A stretch of 64,000 nucleotides of DNA from Polytrichum commune (GCA_950295325.1 OX485803.1:13394001-13458000), one strand, 5' to 3'; shown: positions 1 to 11,668, numbered from the stretch's first letter. Translations and numbers: made by a program. Notes: a model not told the origin generated them from the sequence alone.

Positions 1-99
1 AAGTCTAATTGTGTCATAGTAAAGCGGTATTGTAGATCTGGTTTGGACCACATTCTTACATTATGTACTTGAAGTGAACAAGAAGTATTTGTAAGTCGA

Positions 100-1131
100 T
101 GTCTCTATTCATGTTTTGTTGATTTCAAGAAAGCTTTTGACAAGGTTCCACATGACAAGCTTTGGGAATGCCTCCAACATTTAGGCATAGCATTACATTT
201 ATAACAAGTTATAAAAGCAATGTATAGCACAGTCTATGCAAAAGTACAAATCAATAGAGATACACATGGGGGTGTAAACATGGTAAAGTGGACAGCTCTT
301 AATCCCTACCTAGTGTTCAATGAAAGTGTTTCAAATTATACATTACCTTTCAATTTTGTGAAGAAAAAAATCATAGACATTTTTACAACATATTGATCTA
401 CAAAGCCAAGCAAATTATGATGTCAAAAAAGAATCCAAGAAATGTCTACATATTTTAGAAGATGGTACAAGTGGTGTTCAAGTAAGTGATATTGAACAAG
501 TGATTGTCTAAAATTTGTTTAAGGTACGATAAAATTACATCAAATTGATGGTTTTCCACAAAGTTTTGTGATGATACCCTCAAGTAGATAATAAGTTCAA
601 GGAATATGAAAGAGAATTTTAACATCAAAATAGTTAAGGTCATGAAATTTACGTCCAAAACCAGACTCAACCATTTGCTATTGAGCATCACTTTCAATTA
701 TAAGTATTGAAGATCTCAACTTAATTTTCTACATTTGAGTATTCAACACAACAATATAGGTCATCATGAAAAGAACTCCAATTTCAAGAACACTTTGCTA
801 CTACTTTTTTGGTCAGCTTTACCATGCTTGCACCCATGGTGAAGTAATATATGTCTGACATCAAGTTAAACAAGGATGTCCCTTTTCTTCCCTTTTCTCC
901 CACTTTGTTTAGCTTATATATTGATGAACTTGAAACAAGTTTGGACAAGATCGCTAGGGATTCTCCATGTTTACTTAATACGGTGGTTGCCATTTTTCTC
1001 TATGTTGACGATGTTGTTCTCCTCTCTTAATCAAGAGTATGTGTACAAAGACTTCTAAACAAATTATCTAAGTTTTTCACGTTTTCTAGCCTTGATGTCA
1101 ATCTTTCTAAGACCAAAATCTTGATCTTTGG
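100..1131 (+). pseudogene. LINE reverse transcriptase domain, broken
   Basis: Reverse transcriptase core of the LINE, which would copy element RNA into DNA at a nick in the chromosome. Seen directly: an open stretch from 100 with VDFKKAFDKVPHDKLW (the first catalytic-Asp block of LINE enzymes), then VKQGCP from 865, then after a frameshift SPTLFSLYIDELETSLD, and FLYVDDVVLLS with the two catalytic Asp codons at 1007-1012. Premature stops follow. A 566-bp MITE divides the domain between a Thr-His-Gly codon run and the continuing Gly-Glu-Val codons. Inactive. Confidence 0.85.
270..835. mobile_element. MITE nested in the LINE reverse transcriptase
   Basis: Non-coding 566-bp insertion with imperfect terminal inverted repeats: the left end reads GGGTGTAAACATGGTAAAG and the right end is the complement of GGGTGCAAGCATGGTAAAG. 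It is flanked by ATGG at 266-269 and 836-839, which looks like the target duplication (3-4 bp, because the terminal G is ambiguous). Removing the element and one ATGG rejoins the LINE reading frame, so the insertion is younger than the LINE. No transposase is seen, so it must have been mobilised in trans. Superfamily not assigned. Confidence 0.75.
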
Positions 1132-1835
1132 CCGCAACAAAAGGAAATTGAACCAAAGGCTTTTTACCTACTCAAGGACCAGATCAAGATAACCCATGAA
1201 TATAAATACCTCAAGATTGATTTCAACTCACATGGCCACTTTGAACCATCAAGTAAAAGGCCAAAGTATGAAAGCCATGATGGGCACCATAAGAAATAGA
1301 AGCAGTAGTTGGAGTTACCTCTTGGGAACTCAAATCACATCTATTCAAGATTTTGGTGCTCCCAACTTTCACATATGGCATTGAAATTTGGGAAGGTGAC
1401 TTGCAATACTCTCATTGGAAGGTTTTCGAGAAGGGCATGAAGATACCTATGATGTCTCACATCAAAGTGTGTTCTTTAATAACTTATCATATTTTGTTGG
1501 CCGAATTTGGAGAACTTCCCATGGAGTTATATGCTAACTTTGTGTTTTCAACCACAGCTTGTCCACCTACCCTCTTCTTGGTTAGTCAATCAAGTAGTGT
1601 CACTTTCTCATCACCTTGCCAAACAAAGGGCAAACACCTAGCATAAATCTACAACCGTGTGAAAAGCATCATGTACTCTATCTCATCATGGGGATACTCA
1701 ACAATATCAAAAATCACATTCATAATATCATAGATGTTTTATTTGCTAAATAATAGAGCTTTTTCCACCTCTCGGGGAAGAAACTAGACTACCTACATCT
1801 CAAGGATTTTTCTCAACTACGCATATGAATTATAC

Positions 1836-2066
1836 TTGAAGCAATCATTGACACCACCACAATGCAAGATCATTGCCGCTTACCGAATTTTGAATCATAG
1901 ACTTGCCATTGAAACTGGACAGTGGTCAACTATCCCTATCTCTAGAGATAACAGATTATGCCACTCTTGCTCGTATGACGTAGGTGAAAATGAGGCACTC
2001 TTTGTTTTTAGTGCCCCCTATATAACTTCATTAGAGATAAGATTCAATCATTGTTTGCGAAGATAG
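1836..2066 (+). pseudogene. LINE C-terminal Cys-rich block
   Basis: Open stretch of 76 codons resembling the region after the reverse transcriptase of plant LINEs: a run like AIETGQWSTIP, then RLCHSCSYD and ALFVFSAPY. This is the pattern of the zinc-binding segment that follows LINE reverse transcriptases (Cys-x2-Cys, then an E-x-LFVF block). The second zinc-ligand pair is not intact: the usual His/Cys after FVF is replaced. It lies in line with the upstream fragments and belongs to the same dead element. Confidence 0.65.
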
Positions 2067-2188
2067 TATTAGAGAGTCTCAAAGTTTTTCTTCGATTAGA
2101 CCAACAAGTTGATATTAGCCTCTACCTCATAGAGGCCACCGCACTTTGCCACTCTAGGGAATTAGCCAGTTTGACACCACCCTGATGT

Positions 2189-2775
2189 CCCGGGTACGCA
2201 ACTCTCGTATTATATGGTCTTGATTATAATCACTTATAATGCGTTTTAGTCCAATATTGAGTGATACAATTTGTTTTAATGTAGGAAACCCTTGTAGCCC
2301 TTCTAACAAGGAATCCAAAAATGTAATTATATATAGGAAATTAATATATTTTGAAGCATATAATTGCATTAAAAACCTAATTATATGATTTTTTTAATAC
2401 ATGTACCATAGGTCAAACTACCCAACTTTTTGGACTTTTTAATAAAAATTTAACATTGTGAATGAATTATAATTTTAATGGGAGGCAACTATTCGTGGCT
2501 TATAATTTTAATGGGAGGCTTAGTAAATATGCAACCCAACTTTTTTTTCATCTCATTTATTTAATTTGGTCTTCACCCAACTTTTTTTTCATCTCATTTT
2601 ATTTAATTTGGTCTTTACCCAACTTTTTTTCATCTCATTTTATTTAATTTGATCTTCACCCAACTTTTGATCATTTTAATTTGATATAATTTGATATAAG
2701 TTTTACAAAAGCCGTCCTCAAAGCCGTTTTAAGTACGATGCCCCCTGCGTATAATATGGGAGTTGCGTACCCGGG
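2189..2775. mobile_element. MITE family M1, copy 1 (8-bp target duplication)
   Basis: 587-bp non-coding element. The left end reads CCCGGGTACGCAACTCTCG, and the right end is its complement with two mismatches over the first 25 bases. It is flanked by CCTGATGT at 2181-2188 and CCTAATGT at 2776-2783, an 8-bp duplication with one difference. A second full copy with its own perfect 8-bp duplication is at 5929-6505. The interior is AT-rich with repeated TTTAATTTGGTC-type runs. An 8-bp duplication points to the hAT or P type of cut-and-paste transposon, but the terminal bases do not match the usual hAT ends, so the superfamily stays open. Confidence 0.9.
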
Positions 2776-2783
2776 CCTAATGT

Positions 2784-3429
2784 ATCTTTAGTCCCATAAG
2801 CCTTGTTGCTTCCCGGACTACAAAATCAATTTCATTTCATTTATTGTGTTATTAGGGTTAAGAATACTCTTGTTCACATTGAACTAGAAATTTACCAATC
2901 TTAGTGATTAGTTACCAAGAACAAGAAGGTTCTAGAAACTAGAGTTACTTACTTCTACATAGAGATACTTATTACTTCTACATGGCCCGTGCGCATGAGA
3001 GGTTGATTCTTGATAGATGGGTTTCATTGTAGTTGAAGTGCTTGCTGTAGCATTGTGTAGATATTGTAATTAACGTGTATCATTGTCTTCTTGTTTAAAA
3101 AAATTGTTGTATACACAAGTGTATGTGTACACAACAACGTTAAGAGCGTATTATCAATGATTGCAGAAGTAAATGTTTAATGGCCGTGCATGCAGTTGAG
3201 TGCCCACTTGCAATTGTCAAGGTGTGCAATGAGTAAACATAGTTGTCTAGTTGCAGATACTTTAGGTTATGGGCCCACATCTACGCCTCCGGCAGTCTTG
3301 AACTATAGTTTTGGCAGCAGTTAAGTGTGGTTTCGACAGTAGGGCACTGTAGTTTTGGAAGTGTCGTGGAGTGAGTAAATCAGAAACGCAGAAGCGTGGT
3401 GTATTGGATACTTGTATCCAGTCATGACA
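2784..3429. other. Non-coding gap between LINE and copia remnants
   Basis: No gene recognised. It may hold the LINE 3' end and the 5' leader or LTR of the copia remnant, but no LTR pair or tRNA primer site could be identified. A small inverted repeat lies near 3104-3136 (TTGTTGT...ACAACAA). Confidence 0.5.
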
Positions 3430-4260
3430 GATTCTAAGGAGCTTGCGCATACATAGAAGTTTAGTGGAGCAGGATATACTGTGTGGAAATTCCAGATGAA
3501 TGTAGCCTTGTGTGGTGCCAAACTGCGGAGCTCCGTAGATGGAACTGAGGTATCCACAACTGCTACAGCATCAGAGTGGCTGAAGAAGGATAGCGAAGCC
3601 ATCTCGATGAATTGTGCAGCAGCTAGTAGATCGAATGATTCTTGAACGTCTAATTAACAGCAAAACCTCAAAAGAAATATGGGATAAAATAGCTCTTATT
3701 CATGCACGAGGTGCATCCCAAACTGTGCATCAGTTGCAACTCGAGTACTACTCATCCAAAGTCACAGAACTAGGAGGGGTCTGGCAGCCTTCTTGGGAGA
3801 GATCGAAATGCTCAACAGCCAACTTCGACATCTAGGGGACCCTGGTTTCAGTGACACCGTGATCATGTTGATGCTTCTAGGTAGTTTGCCGCAAGCGTAT
3901 GATCATTTTATCACGGCATATGTTGCATCGAACATACAGACACTGGAGTACTGTCTGAAGCAAAGACTGTTGGATCAGGTACGGCAAATTTGGAAAACGT
4001 GTAGAAGAGTTGGTACATACTGAATTACATGCGTTATTTGTACAACGTTCTTCTGGTGCACACAAAACGTCAACCAACTATCTTGAAAGGAAAAGTCATG
4101 AACAAGTGGGAGTCCATCAACACCACGGCCATATATGTCATTTGAACAACGACAACAATTAAAGGATTTCAGAGTTGAATGAGCGTAAGCGGCATACCAG
4201 ATGTGCCAACTGTGGCGAGTTTGGACACTGGAAGTTAAAGTGTCCACGCTCCTCACGTTT
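3430..4260 (+). pseudogene. copia gag with CCHC zinc knuckle, broken
   Basis: Capsid-like part of the copia polyprotein. A stretch from about 3460 reads like the copia gag start (KFSGAGYTVWKFQMNVAL). The segment from 3614 reads ILERLINSKTSKEIWDKI, and the next frame from 3793 gives LLGSLPQAYDHFITAY, both characteristic of copia gag. At 4202-4243 a Cys-x2-Cys-x4-His-x4-Cys knuckle (CANCGEFGHWKLKC) would bind element RNA. Frameshifts near 3780 and several stops show it is not expressed as one protein. Confidence 0.8.
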
Positions 4261-4439
4261 TCCACTGCAATCTTCTTCGATTACTTCTCTGATTCCGATC
4301 GAGTCGAAGCAATAGCATCAATCCACACACATCTCCGCATACATCCCCGCATGCTAGCCCACCCATCTCGCCTTATATATTCCAGCCCTCAAGCTTCACC
4401 ATCGCATCCACTTAAATAAGGCATATATAATTTCAATGT

Positions 4440-4850
4440 TTCCTCACGAATCATCCCCAGATGTTTGGTACGCAGACATCGGAGCTACTCATCATATGAC
4501 ACCACATCGGACGAGTTTTTAAAATGTTTCAAGCAATCGCAAAGGGATCGTGGCTTGTTCAAGCTGTTGCTGGGCAATGTACGAGGATCTATATGCGGGA
4601 TATAAAGATATAGACATTCTAGTTTGTATTGAGGGACATCAAGAGCCATGGATCGATATTGCATGATGTTCTATATGTCCCTTCATTTCATCACAATTCT
4701 TTTCCATGGCATCAGCAGTTCAGGAAGAAATCAAAACACTGTATACAAAAATTGGTTGTCAACTTTAACATCATGGATAAGTGGTGATGGAAGGTGTGTT
4801 GTTAACTGAGATGGTGTATAGATTGCATAAGAAAATTTCACATTCTCTTG
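4440..4850 (+). pseudogene. copia protease and linker, broken
   Basis: VWYADIGATHHMT at about 4463-4504 corresponds to the copia aspartic protease active site, normally with Asp-Ser-Gly. Here the codons at 4475-4483 give Asp-Ile-Gly, so the catalytic triplet is damaged. Further on, MEGVLLTEMVYRLHKKI near 4786-4840 matches the segment that precedes the pre-integrase zinc domain in copia elements. Confidence 0.65.
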
Positions 4851-5928
4851 TTCATGCTAACTATGCTAATCATCTAGGCCTTAATCCGATGTCGCATTAT
4901 AAATACATGCACAATAAAATGATTAATATTTCTCAGAATGTAAATTTAAGACTTATGATGTTAAGAGTATGGAGTATATGATTAATAAGGGAATTAGACA
5001 AAAATGGGAGGGTTGTGGTGAAAATCACAGTTTTATCTTGTTATAGTAGAGGTATGTGGAAGAATGGCTTATTCTTCTTGCTTGTTCATTAGCAATACAA
5101 AATCATGCAACCCACAAACCAGTTAATGAGCCCAACATGATTTGAATCTGGATTGGTTGTATGGTGAGTGAAATTATTTAGCCAACTTCATTCTCGTAAT
5201 TTGGTGATCAAGTTAAATTAAGCTTGCGGTGTTCTTAAACCCATTGCTACATTTGTTTCCCGATTAATCAAAAAATCTTCATTAGGTTTGATTTGGTTTT
5301 ATATCCTTTCGAATCCAATGTCCATAAATTTAAGATTTTGCCTCTAAGATAAAAACATAAAAGTAAATGAGTAGAAGGTTTGTATTAATACTTGGCGGCG
5401 ATTAAATTGAAATGAAGATAAATCATTAACATAGAAGCGATCATGTAGAAAGTTGGAAATCATTGCCAAGCAATAAACGTACCCACCCAAAGGAAACCCC
5501 TTGTGCGGGTTCTAAAGGAAAAAATAATAAAAATAATAAAAATAAAATTGGCCTAGTAGTTAGTGTAAGTAAGAAGTTGTTGGAAAAATTGAGGGTATGA
5601 GAAATCAATTTCGTTGAGGACTCTAAAAACTTTGTCATGAAAAAAGGAGAGAGGAAGAAAAGGGTAGTACTAAACTAGTTTTGAATGTTGGAAAGTATAA
5701 CAATCAAATATATTTTGCTTGTACAACTTTTATATTAAGATGGTGAAGTTAATATGTTAAATAGTACCAATTAGTACTAGAACATGACAAAAAAAAATTG
5801 AAATAGTGTCAAATAGTACTGAAATTTATCAAAATAAGTGTTGATTTACTCTGTAATGCCGATTTTATCTATATACATGCTGAAATAGTGAATAGTGATT
5901 AGATTTGTACTCGATGTATCCAAAATCA
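4851..5928. other. Intervening AT-rich DNA inside the copia remnant
   Basis: About 1.1 kb with no recognised coding or repeat structure, lying between the end of the recognisable protease-side fragment and MITE M1 copy 2. It may be a further insertion in the copia element. Confidence 0.4.
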
Positions 5929-6505
5929 CCCGGGCACGCAACTCCCGTATTATACGGTCCTGATTATAATCACTTATAATGCGTTTTAGTCCAATATTGA
6001 GTGATACAATTTTTTTTAATGTAAGAAACCCTTGCAGCCCTTCTAACAAGGAATCCAAAAATGTAATTATATATAGGAAATTAATATATTTTGAAGCATA
6101 TAATTGCATTAAAAACCTAATTATATGACTTTTTAATACATGTACCATAGGTCAAACTACCCAACTTTTTGGACTTTTAATAAAATTTTAACATTGTGAA
6201 TGAATTATAATTTTAATGGGAGGCAACTATTCGTGGCTTATAATTTTAATGGGAGGCTTAATAAATATGCAACCCAACTTTTTTTTTCATCTCATTTATT
6301 TAATTTGGTCTTCACCCAATTTTTTTTCATCTCATTTTATTTAATTTGGTCTTTACCCAACTTTTTTTTCATCTCCTTTAATTTAATTTGGTCTTCACCC
6401 AACTTTTTGATCATTTTAATTTGATATAATTTTTACAAATGCCATCCTCTAAGCTGTTTTAAGTACGATGCCCCCTGCGTATAATATGGGAGTTGCGTAC
6501 CCAGG
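5929..6505. mobile_element. MITE family M1, copy 2 (perfect 8-bp target duplication)
   Basis: 577-bp element, near-identical by eye to 2189-2775 along its whole length. Its ends are CCCGGGCACGCAACTCCCG and the complement of CCTGGGTACGCAACTCCC. It is flanked on both sides by CAAAATCA (5921-5928 and 6506-6513), a perfect 8-bp target duplication. The retained similarity between copies and the intact duplication suggest fairly recent movement relative to the LINE and copia remnants around it. Confidence 0.92.
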
Positions 6506-6817
6506 CAAAATCATCACTTGATATTTGGGAATGATGTTGGGATTAAAATAACATTATTTGGTATGTATATGCAAAAACAAGGGCTAAACATGCAACATGA
6601 GTTTAGTAATATTGAATAATAAAGAAGAGGAAAATGAAATTGCTAGGTGATCCAGAGAGTGTCGAGTGATATAGTTTATTATTGTTAGAACCTAAAACAT
6701 TTGTGAGAAACCAAACAATCTGCAACTAAGTACCCCGTGTTCTCCCAAAGCAATTTAAAAGTATTAAAAAAAACAACAACAACAACAACAACACCAACAC
6801 CATTGCGAGATGGTGCT

Positions 6818-7024
6818 CAAAGATTGCACCTTTGGCATCAAAGATCATGTCATTTAAGTCCTCAGACCATTCCGCATATGGACCGTAATCATATGGTTCT
6901 TGGACTGCAATTGAGTGACATAAATATAATACCCGACTTGCGCGATGAATGTGCCTATAGGAAGTCGCATCCTCAACAATGCCCTTCACATTCCCAATGT
7001 GTTCATGTGGCCCAACCATGGCTC
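6818..7024 (+). pseudogene. copia pre-integrase zinc domain fragment
   Basis: LHLWHQRSCHLS at about 6824-6859 matches the LWHxRxGHLS signature of the pre-integrase zinc domain of copia elements; a later ECAYRKSHPQQCP run matches the Cys-containing part before integrase. It stops exactly at the MITE insertion site. The codons Trp-Leu-Leu before the MITE continue into Phe-His-Val-Asp after it. Confidence 0.7.
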
Positions 7025-7027
7025 TTA

Positions 7028-7525
7028 GGGCCACTTCACACACGAGACTGAGAGCCCGTGACCATTACACTTCAAGCACTCTCATTGGTGAAAAAGGCGG
7101 AGCCGGTCCAGGTTCGCTTCACACTACGCTTGAGGGACCAACGGAGTATGTGAATGCAAGATGGACGTAATGTCTACATGGATTCCTATGTGGCATCAAA
7201 TGGATCATGTTTCATGGTCACTTGGACTATTTTCAAAAACCACCTCTTGGAGGTAGGCCTAACACAAAACCGGGAGACCATGGCACTCCGAACGCTCATA
7301 ACCATTGGTTTATTCTACTTTATCATATGTGAGGACCCGCATGAATAGATATTCATTGAAATAGCATTAGGTTGAGGGCCCGATCACATATGACTTCACA
7401 CTACAATTGAGGGTTCGTGACCACGCTACATGATTTTGGAGGTGTCTTGGGACAGCCTTTGGACACTTTTTGGGAGCTCTCACAATCTCATGGTCACGGC
7501 TCTTGGCTCGTGTGTGAAGTGGCCC
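7028..7525 (+). mobile_element. Harbinger-type MITE family H1, copy A
   Basis: 498-bp element with long inverted ends: the left starts GGGCCACTTCACACACGAG and the right is the complement of GGGCCACTTCACACACGAG. TTA is duplicated at 7025-7027 and 7526-7528, the T-W-A 3-bp target duplication typical of PIF/Harbinger (Tourist) elements. It sits inside the copia remnant between pre-integrase and integrase and would be removed without frame change. Family members, by matching ends and interior: 20644-21140, 21312-21819, 22238-22737, 36026-36358, 36413-36914 and 54862-55351. Confidence 0.9.
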
Positions 7526-7528
7526 TTA

Positions 7529-8480
7529 TTCCATGTTGATATCTGTGGACAAATGCAAACACCTCCTATCGGCAGGGCTCTATGCTATATTTTCTTTAAA
7601 GATTACCGCTTAGGGTATCATTTTGTTGTGTTTTTTGGGTCCCACGAAAATCAAATGCTCTTTGTTGTTTTCAGCACGTGGTCGCTAACACAAAGCATGA
7701 GTTATCACAAGATGTGACTATCTTGTGAACGGACCGTGGTGGGAAATTTTAGAGTAAGGCATTTATCACTATATTCGGTAATTGGAGACTTTTTCATGAT
7801 TTTGAGACTATTTAAGGATGTGGTTTCCAAATAAAGGACAAGAAAAACACAAAAATATATTCAATGTGACTTAATTAATCAATTTGTATGAGCGGCACTA
7901 ACCAATTTGGCATAAATACATGTCATCACAATACGAAATTGAACCAGATAGCAAATTATTTGCATTTATCTTGAGACTTTCCAAAGTCTTTGATTAACGA
8001 ATATAGTGAATTTTTGAAAAATTATGCTTATCCAATAGGATGTACCACGAGTTCATTGCACTATACAATCCAGAGAAAAAAAAAGTTAGTGAAAATGGAC
8101 AATTGCACCATTGTAGAGGTTGTTTGTTCCATGCTCCATCGTAATAGACTTCCTCTCGAATTTTGGGTTAAGGCTACACACCACTATTTATGTTTCTAAT
8201 CAGACGGGTTTTGGATTGTTTGCTTATAAGTGTCATGTTAAGTTGTGGCATGATATTTAGCCATCCTCGGAACACATGAAAGTCTTTGGACGCATTATTT
8301 TTGTCTATATTCCAAAGTCTTTGTGCCAAAAGCTTGAGCCTGAAAATCATTAGTCTTTATTTCTTGGTTACTATGACGGCTCTGAGGCTTATAGGCTATG
8401 GTCGGAGGTTACAAACAAGGATATTATCAGCATTGATGTTGTGCTTGTTGAAGATCAAGTCCCTCATGCGCTGATCACAC
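7529..8480 (+). pseudogene. copia integrase, broken
   Basis: Remnant of the enzyme that joins retrotransposon DNA to the chromosome. HVDICGQMQTPPIGRALCY from 7532 corresponds to the integrase core start (HxDxCGPMxTxSxGGxxY), including the first catalytic Asp. From about 8094, NCTIVEVVCSMLHRNRLP and LEFWVKA match the region around the third acidic residue; the usual E of AERxNRT is not visible. At 8360-8402, FLGYYDGSEAYRLW, then DIISIDVVLVEDQ, match the C-terminal beta module. Several stops and frame changes. Confidence 0.75.
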
Positions 8481-8500
8481 CAAAATTTCCGTCCGGTTCC

Positions 8501-9220
8501 AGCCATGAAGTTGATGCAGATTATGTTGAGAAATAGATGTTGGCCCATCACTTTTCACACTATTACAGCCGGAGATGCCAACAGATGGTGATTGAACTAG
8601 TGGGTGTGATCAACCCCTCAGTTACTTTAGCAAGATTTTTTTCCTAATGTTTTTTTGGAACCAGTGTCATTAGCACACCCTATACTCCGTAATATTAACC
8701 TCCATAATGTCACACACTCTCTAATATCCCAAAACCCTAGGGAACGGATGTTCGTAGTTCAAATCTCACTCTTTATTGTCACATCTCTCTCTCTCTTATA
8801 TCACGGAATTTATCATAAATGCAAACAACCCAAGAAATCAACCCACACCCTCACATTGCGCCATGTGTCAACATGTGGAGTGTCACCTTCTTATTCTGAT
8901 TCTTCTTTGTCTTATGTCACTTGTTGAATGTTGGTGCATGCGTCCGCCACATCGCCCAGGAAGGCCAAGTGGAGTGGACCACACTAGCGTACTAGGTGAC
9001 AGGAGAACGAATTAAAATTGTCCTCACATCTCCAATAAGTACATTTTATAATTAATTGTGTATGAATACTTGTGAAAGTAGACGGCATCGCCTCAAATAT
9101 TATAAATATACATGCTAAATCAACACACTAATATAAGTGTCATTCTAAAATGACAAAGACCATTTCAAATGGTAAGTCACAAAAAATTATAACCTCGATG
9201 TTAATGAGGATTTTGTAATT
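8501..9220. other. No recognisable feature
   Basis: AT-rich DNA after the integrase fragment. The copia reverse transcriptase would be expected here, but none of its motifs was found. No gene, RNA or repeat recognised. Confidence 0.4.
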
Positions 9221-9223
9221 TTT

Positions 9224-10179
9224 TTGACCTCCAAGTTAATTGCGTGCTTCATTGATGGTTTCACTTCCGGAATGAAATCCCAATCAATTGCTTATTTACT
9301 AATTGGAAGTGCACATATATATTGGCTTTTAGACCTTGAAGGTGAAGTGCACTCAATATGGATTTGTAGTCAAGCGGCCTTCAAGAATGCAAGGCCAATG
9401 TTTTTTTCGAAGTTGGGTGGGGTAGGCAACAATTTTCGGTCGGGTTCAAAAATTTCCATGGAGGTTTGCCCCAACATGGATATGATGCCCATAAAATTTC
9501 ATGCAGGGGTGTTTATTGTATGCCTTGAGCCTCCTACCCAACCATTTGAAATAGAATTATTATGGTTTTACAAGAGAGTCGAATATAAAATCCCCAAAAA
9601 CAACCCCCTCAAATTGTCACAATATTCACTTCTAAATGCCATCCTTGACCATCTTATTAGCTCTTTTCAAATAACACACTCCTACTTCTCACCACCAACA
9701 ACATGCCCTACTACCCTCAAACAATTCTACTCTCCATTTCCCATAGACACAATATTTGGATCATTAGGAAGACCCTTCCAACACAAGTGGCAGGGTCATG
9801 GATATATGGCCTTACCACCAACACATTGTCCACTATAGTCTTAAATGTGTGGCATCATGACCCTTAGCACCCGTGCACATGAATTATGAATCATTCTAAT
9901 GTGCCCCCTTCCTTGGTGGTTCAAGTTGTATCCAATGTTTGCCACCTTGCCAATGGAGAACGGTGGGGCAACTACCTCACCTCCACGTTCACGCATTTTG
10001 TCCATTATATATTAGATAGAATAACACATCTCATGGGATTATTCTATGATCATTTGATGCCCGTAAAAAGTATAAGTATGTGTTATGCAATGGATTTGCA
10101 TGAACTACGTATACCTTGCATGGAAATTGTCTCCAACCAAGTCCATCCTTTTAAAGGTGTATTTATTTATTTTAAATGA
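9224..10179 (+). other. Unidentified open stretches, probably chance or decayed element
   Basis: A 204-codon open stretch at 9224-9838 begins with a TTG, with the first ATG some 17 codons in. A second open stretch of 97 codons (9886-10179) follows in another frame. Neither shows a motif I recognise, and neither has splice signals or a context that supports a gene. They may be pieces of an old transposon protein. Low confidence in any coding role. Confidence 0.2.
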
Positions 10180-11668
10180 AAATGGAACGTTGATGACATT
10201 TCGAATTGCCTTCTTCAAGTATGTATACACTAAACACATAATCTATTGTGACATAAAAATTCGTATGACATGTTACTGAGAGTGGCCTTCAAGATTGTCA
10301 TGTAAAGAGTCAAATAAAACTCTCTATAGTTGTTAGCCAATGATTGCAAGGCAATTAGTGTGGGTCAATGAGGAATGGTGTTGGCCACACTTAGTGTAGT
10401 GTATTTTTACAAACTTTGTTTTTTTTTCGCTTTGTAAAACATGTTTTACTAGGTGGAAAGGGTGGAAATTCTATATGGAATGCTAGTCATGAAACACAAG
10501 TTGTGATGTAGATTCTTGAAAATATTACCATTGAAAATATTCTTGTGATGAAGTCTTCACTTCTCCATCGAAATGAACTTTGATTAATTCATCATATCCA
10601 CAAGCTTCAACTTCCAAAGGTATAATGTGTCCTTTACCATTGTCGAAGTGCATGGCATCATGTGACATCACTTGAATCCTATTGCCAAAGACATGGTACA
10701 ATCCAAGCTTTCATGCTACAAGGTGTCATGCTCAAGCCCTCTTGTAAACCGGTGAAAAGTCCAAGACGCCCTCTTCGTTAGAATATGACATGGAGGTCAT
10801 CTTCCTAACACCAAAGTCTCATTAGTACATGAGCCGGATAATTTCCACAAAAATTTGACATTGTTTAGATATCTTTCACACGTGACAAATACTATGATGA
10901 TGATGTTGAGTACCACCATAGCAATGTTATTTAGACTGAAATGTTGGGTTTCATGTCACATATTGCACAACAACACTTGGTTGATATGAGAAATCATTGG
11001 ATTTCAAGAATATATACACATTAAGTTCATTGTGCCTTTGGTCCCTCATGCATTGTAATAATTTTTGTTCTTCTAATTCTTTTTCGTATTTGTTCTTAAA
11101 ATTACACTAATGATGCATTGTAAAATACATCAGACATAGAACTATTGTGTGTGTTCCTTCCTTCCCTATCATGTCTAATTCAGAGTTATGGCCCTCTCAC
11201 AGCCTTGACAATGCTTGTGGGACAAATGGATCCATGGTGCCCCATAGAGGTTACAATTTATGAATTCATATATCCCAACAACCATTGTCATGATGGAGTA
11301 AAAAGGGTAAGTGTAATCAGATACTAGAAGGAGAAGCATGTGATGACATTTCAATTGGGTAGTAATAGATGCAAAAAACATGTTCCCATACTTCATTTTA
11401 TTTTGAAAGAATGATCAATCTCACACCTAAAGTACATCCATTTCTGGATCTATAATGACTAATCGAGTCCAAACTTCTACAATTTTGCATTTCTATATTC
11501 AAAAAAATCCAACTATTATTTATTTAATGTACTTATCTACTTCACTTAATGTGAATGTTTCTACTATGTTTGTATTTACCATGTATAATAATGGCATGGA
11601 ACTCCATGAGGACCCATTCTATGATACCACATGAACCCTAGAAAGCGCAACGTTTTGGTTCTAATGTA
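10180..11668. other. No recognisable feature
   Basis: AT-rich sequence without recognised coding, RNA or terminal-repeat structure. Confidence 0.4.

Larger units (their letters stand above)
1..2180 (+). mobile_element. LINE (non-LTR) retrotransposon remnant
   Basis: Decayed non-LTR retrotransposon running in from the left edge. Short conserved stretches appear in order but in shifting frames: a DFKKAFDKVPHDKLW block at about 121-165, the QGCP motif at 871-882, the catalytic YVDD at 1001-1012, a DVNLSKTKILIFG-like block at about 1093-1131 and a C-terminal Cys-rich block at 1836-2066. Stops and frameshifts throughout show it is dead. The endonuclease half would lie left of the window. The reverse transcriptase is split by a MITE at 270-835, and the 3' part is cut by another MITE at 2189-2775. 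The 3' end is not defined; 2784-3100 may include its tail. Confidence 0.85.
3430..8500 (+). mobile_element. Ty1/copia retrotransposon remnant, fragmented
   Basis: Pieces of a copia polyprotein in the canonical order on one strand: gag (3430-4080), CCHC knuckle (4202-4243), protease (about 4460-4520), a pre-integrase segment (4770-4840 and 6818-7024), then integrase (7529-8480). No reverse transcriptase or RNase H could be recognised after 8.5 kb, and no LTR pair was found, so the element is truncated. About 2 kb of unrelated DNA, including MITE M1 copy 2, interrupts 4840-6818, and a Harbinger-type MITE separates pre-integrase from integrase. Many stops and frameshifts; inactive. The two halves could in principle be separate insertions, but order and strand agree with one. 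Confidence 0.75.
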
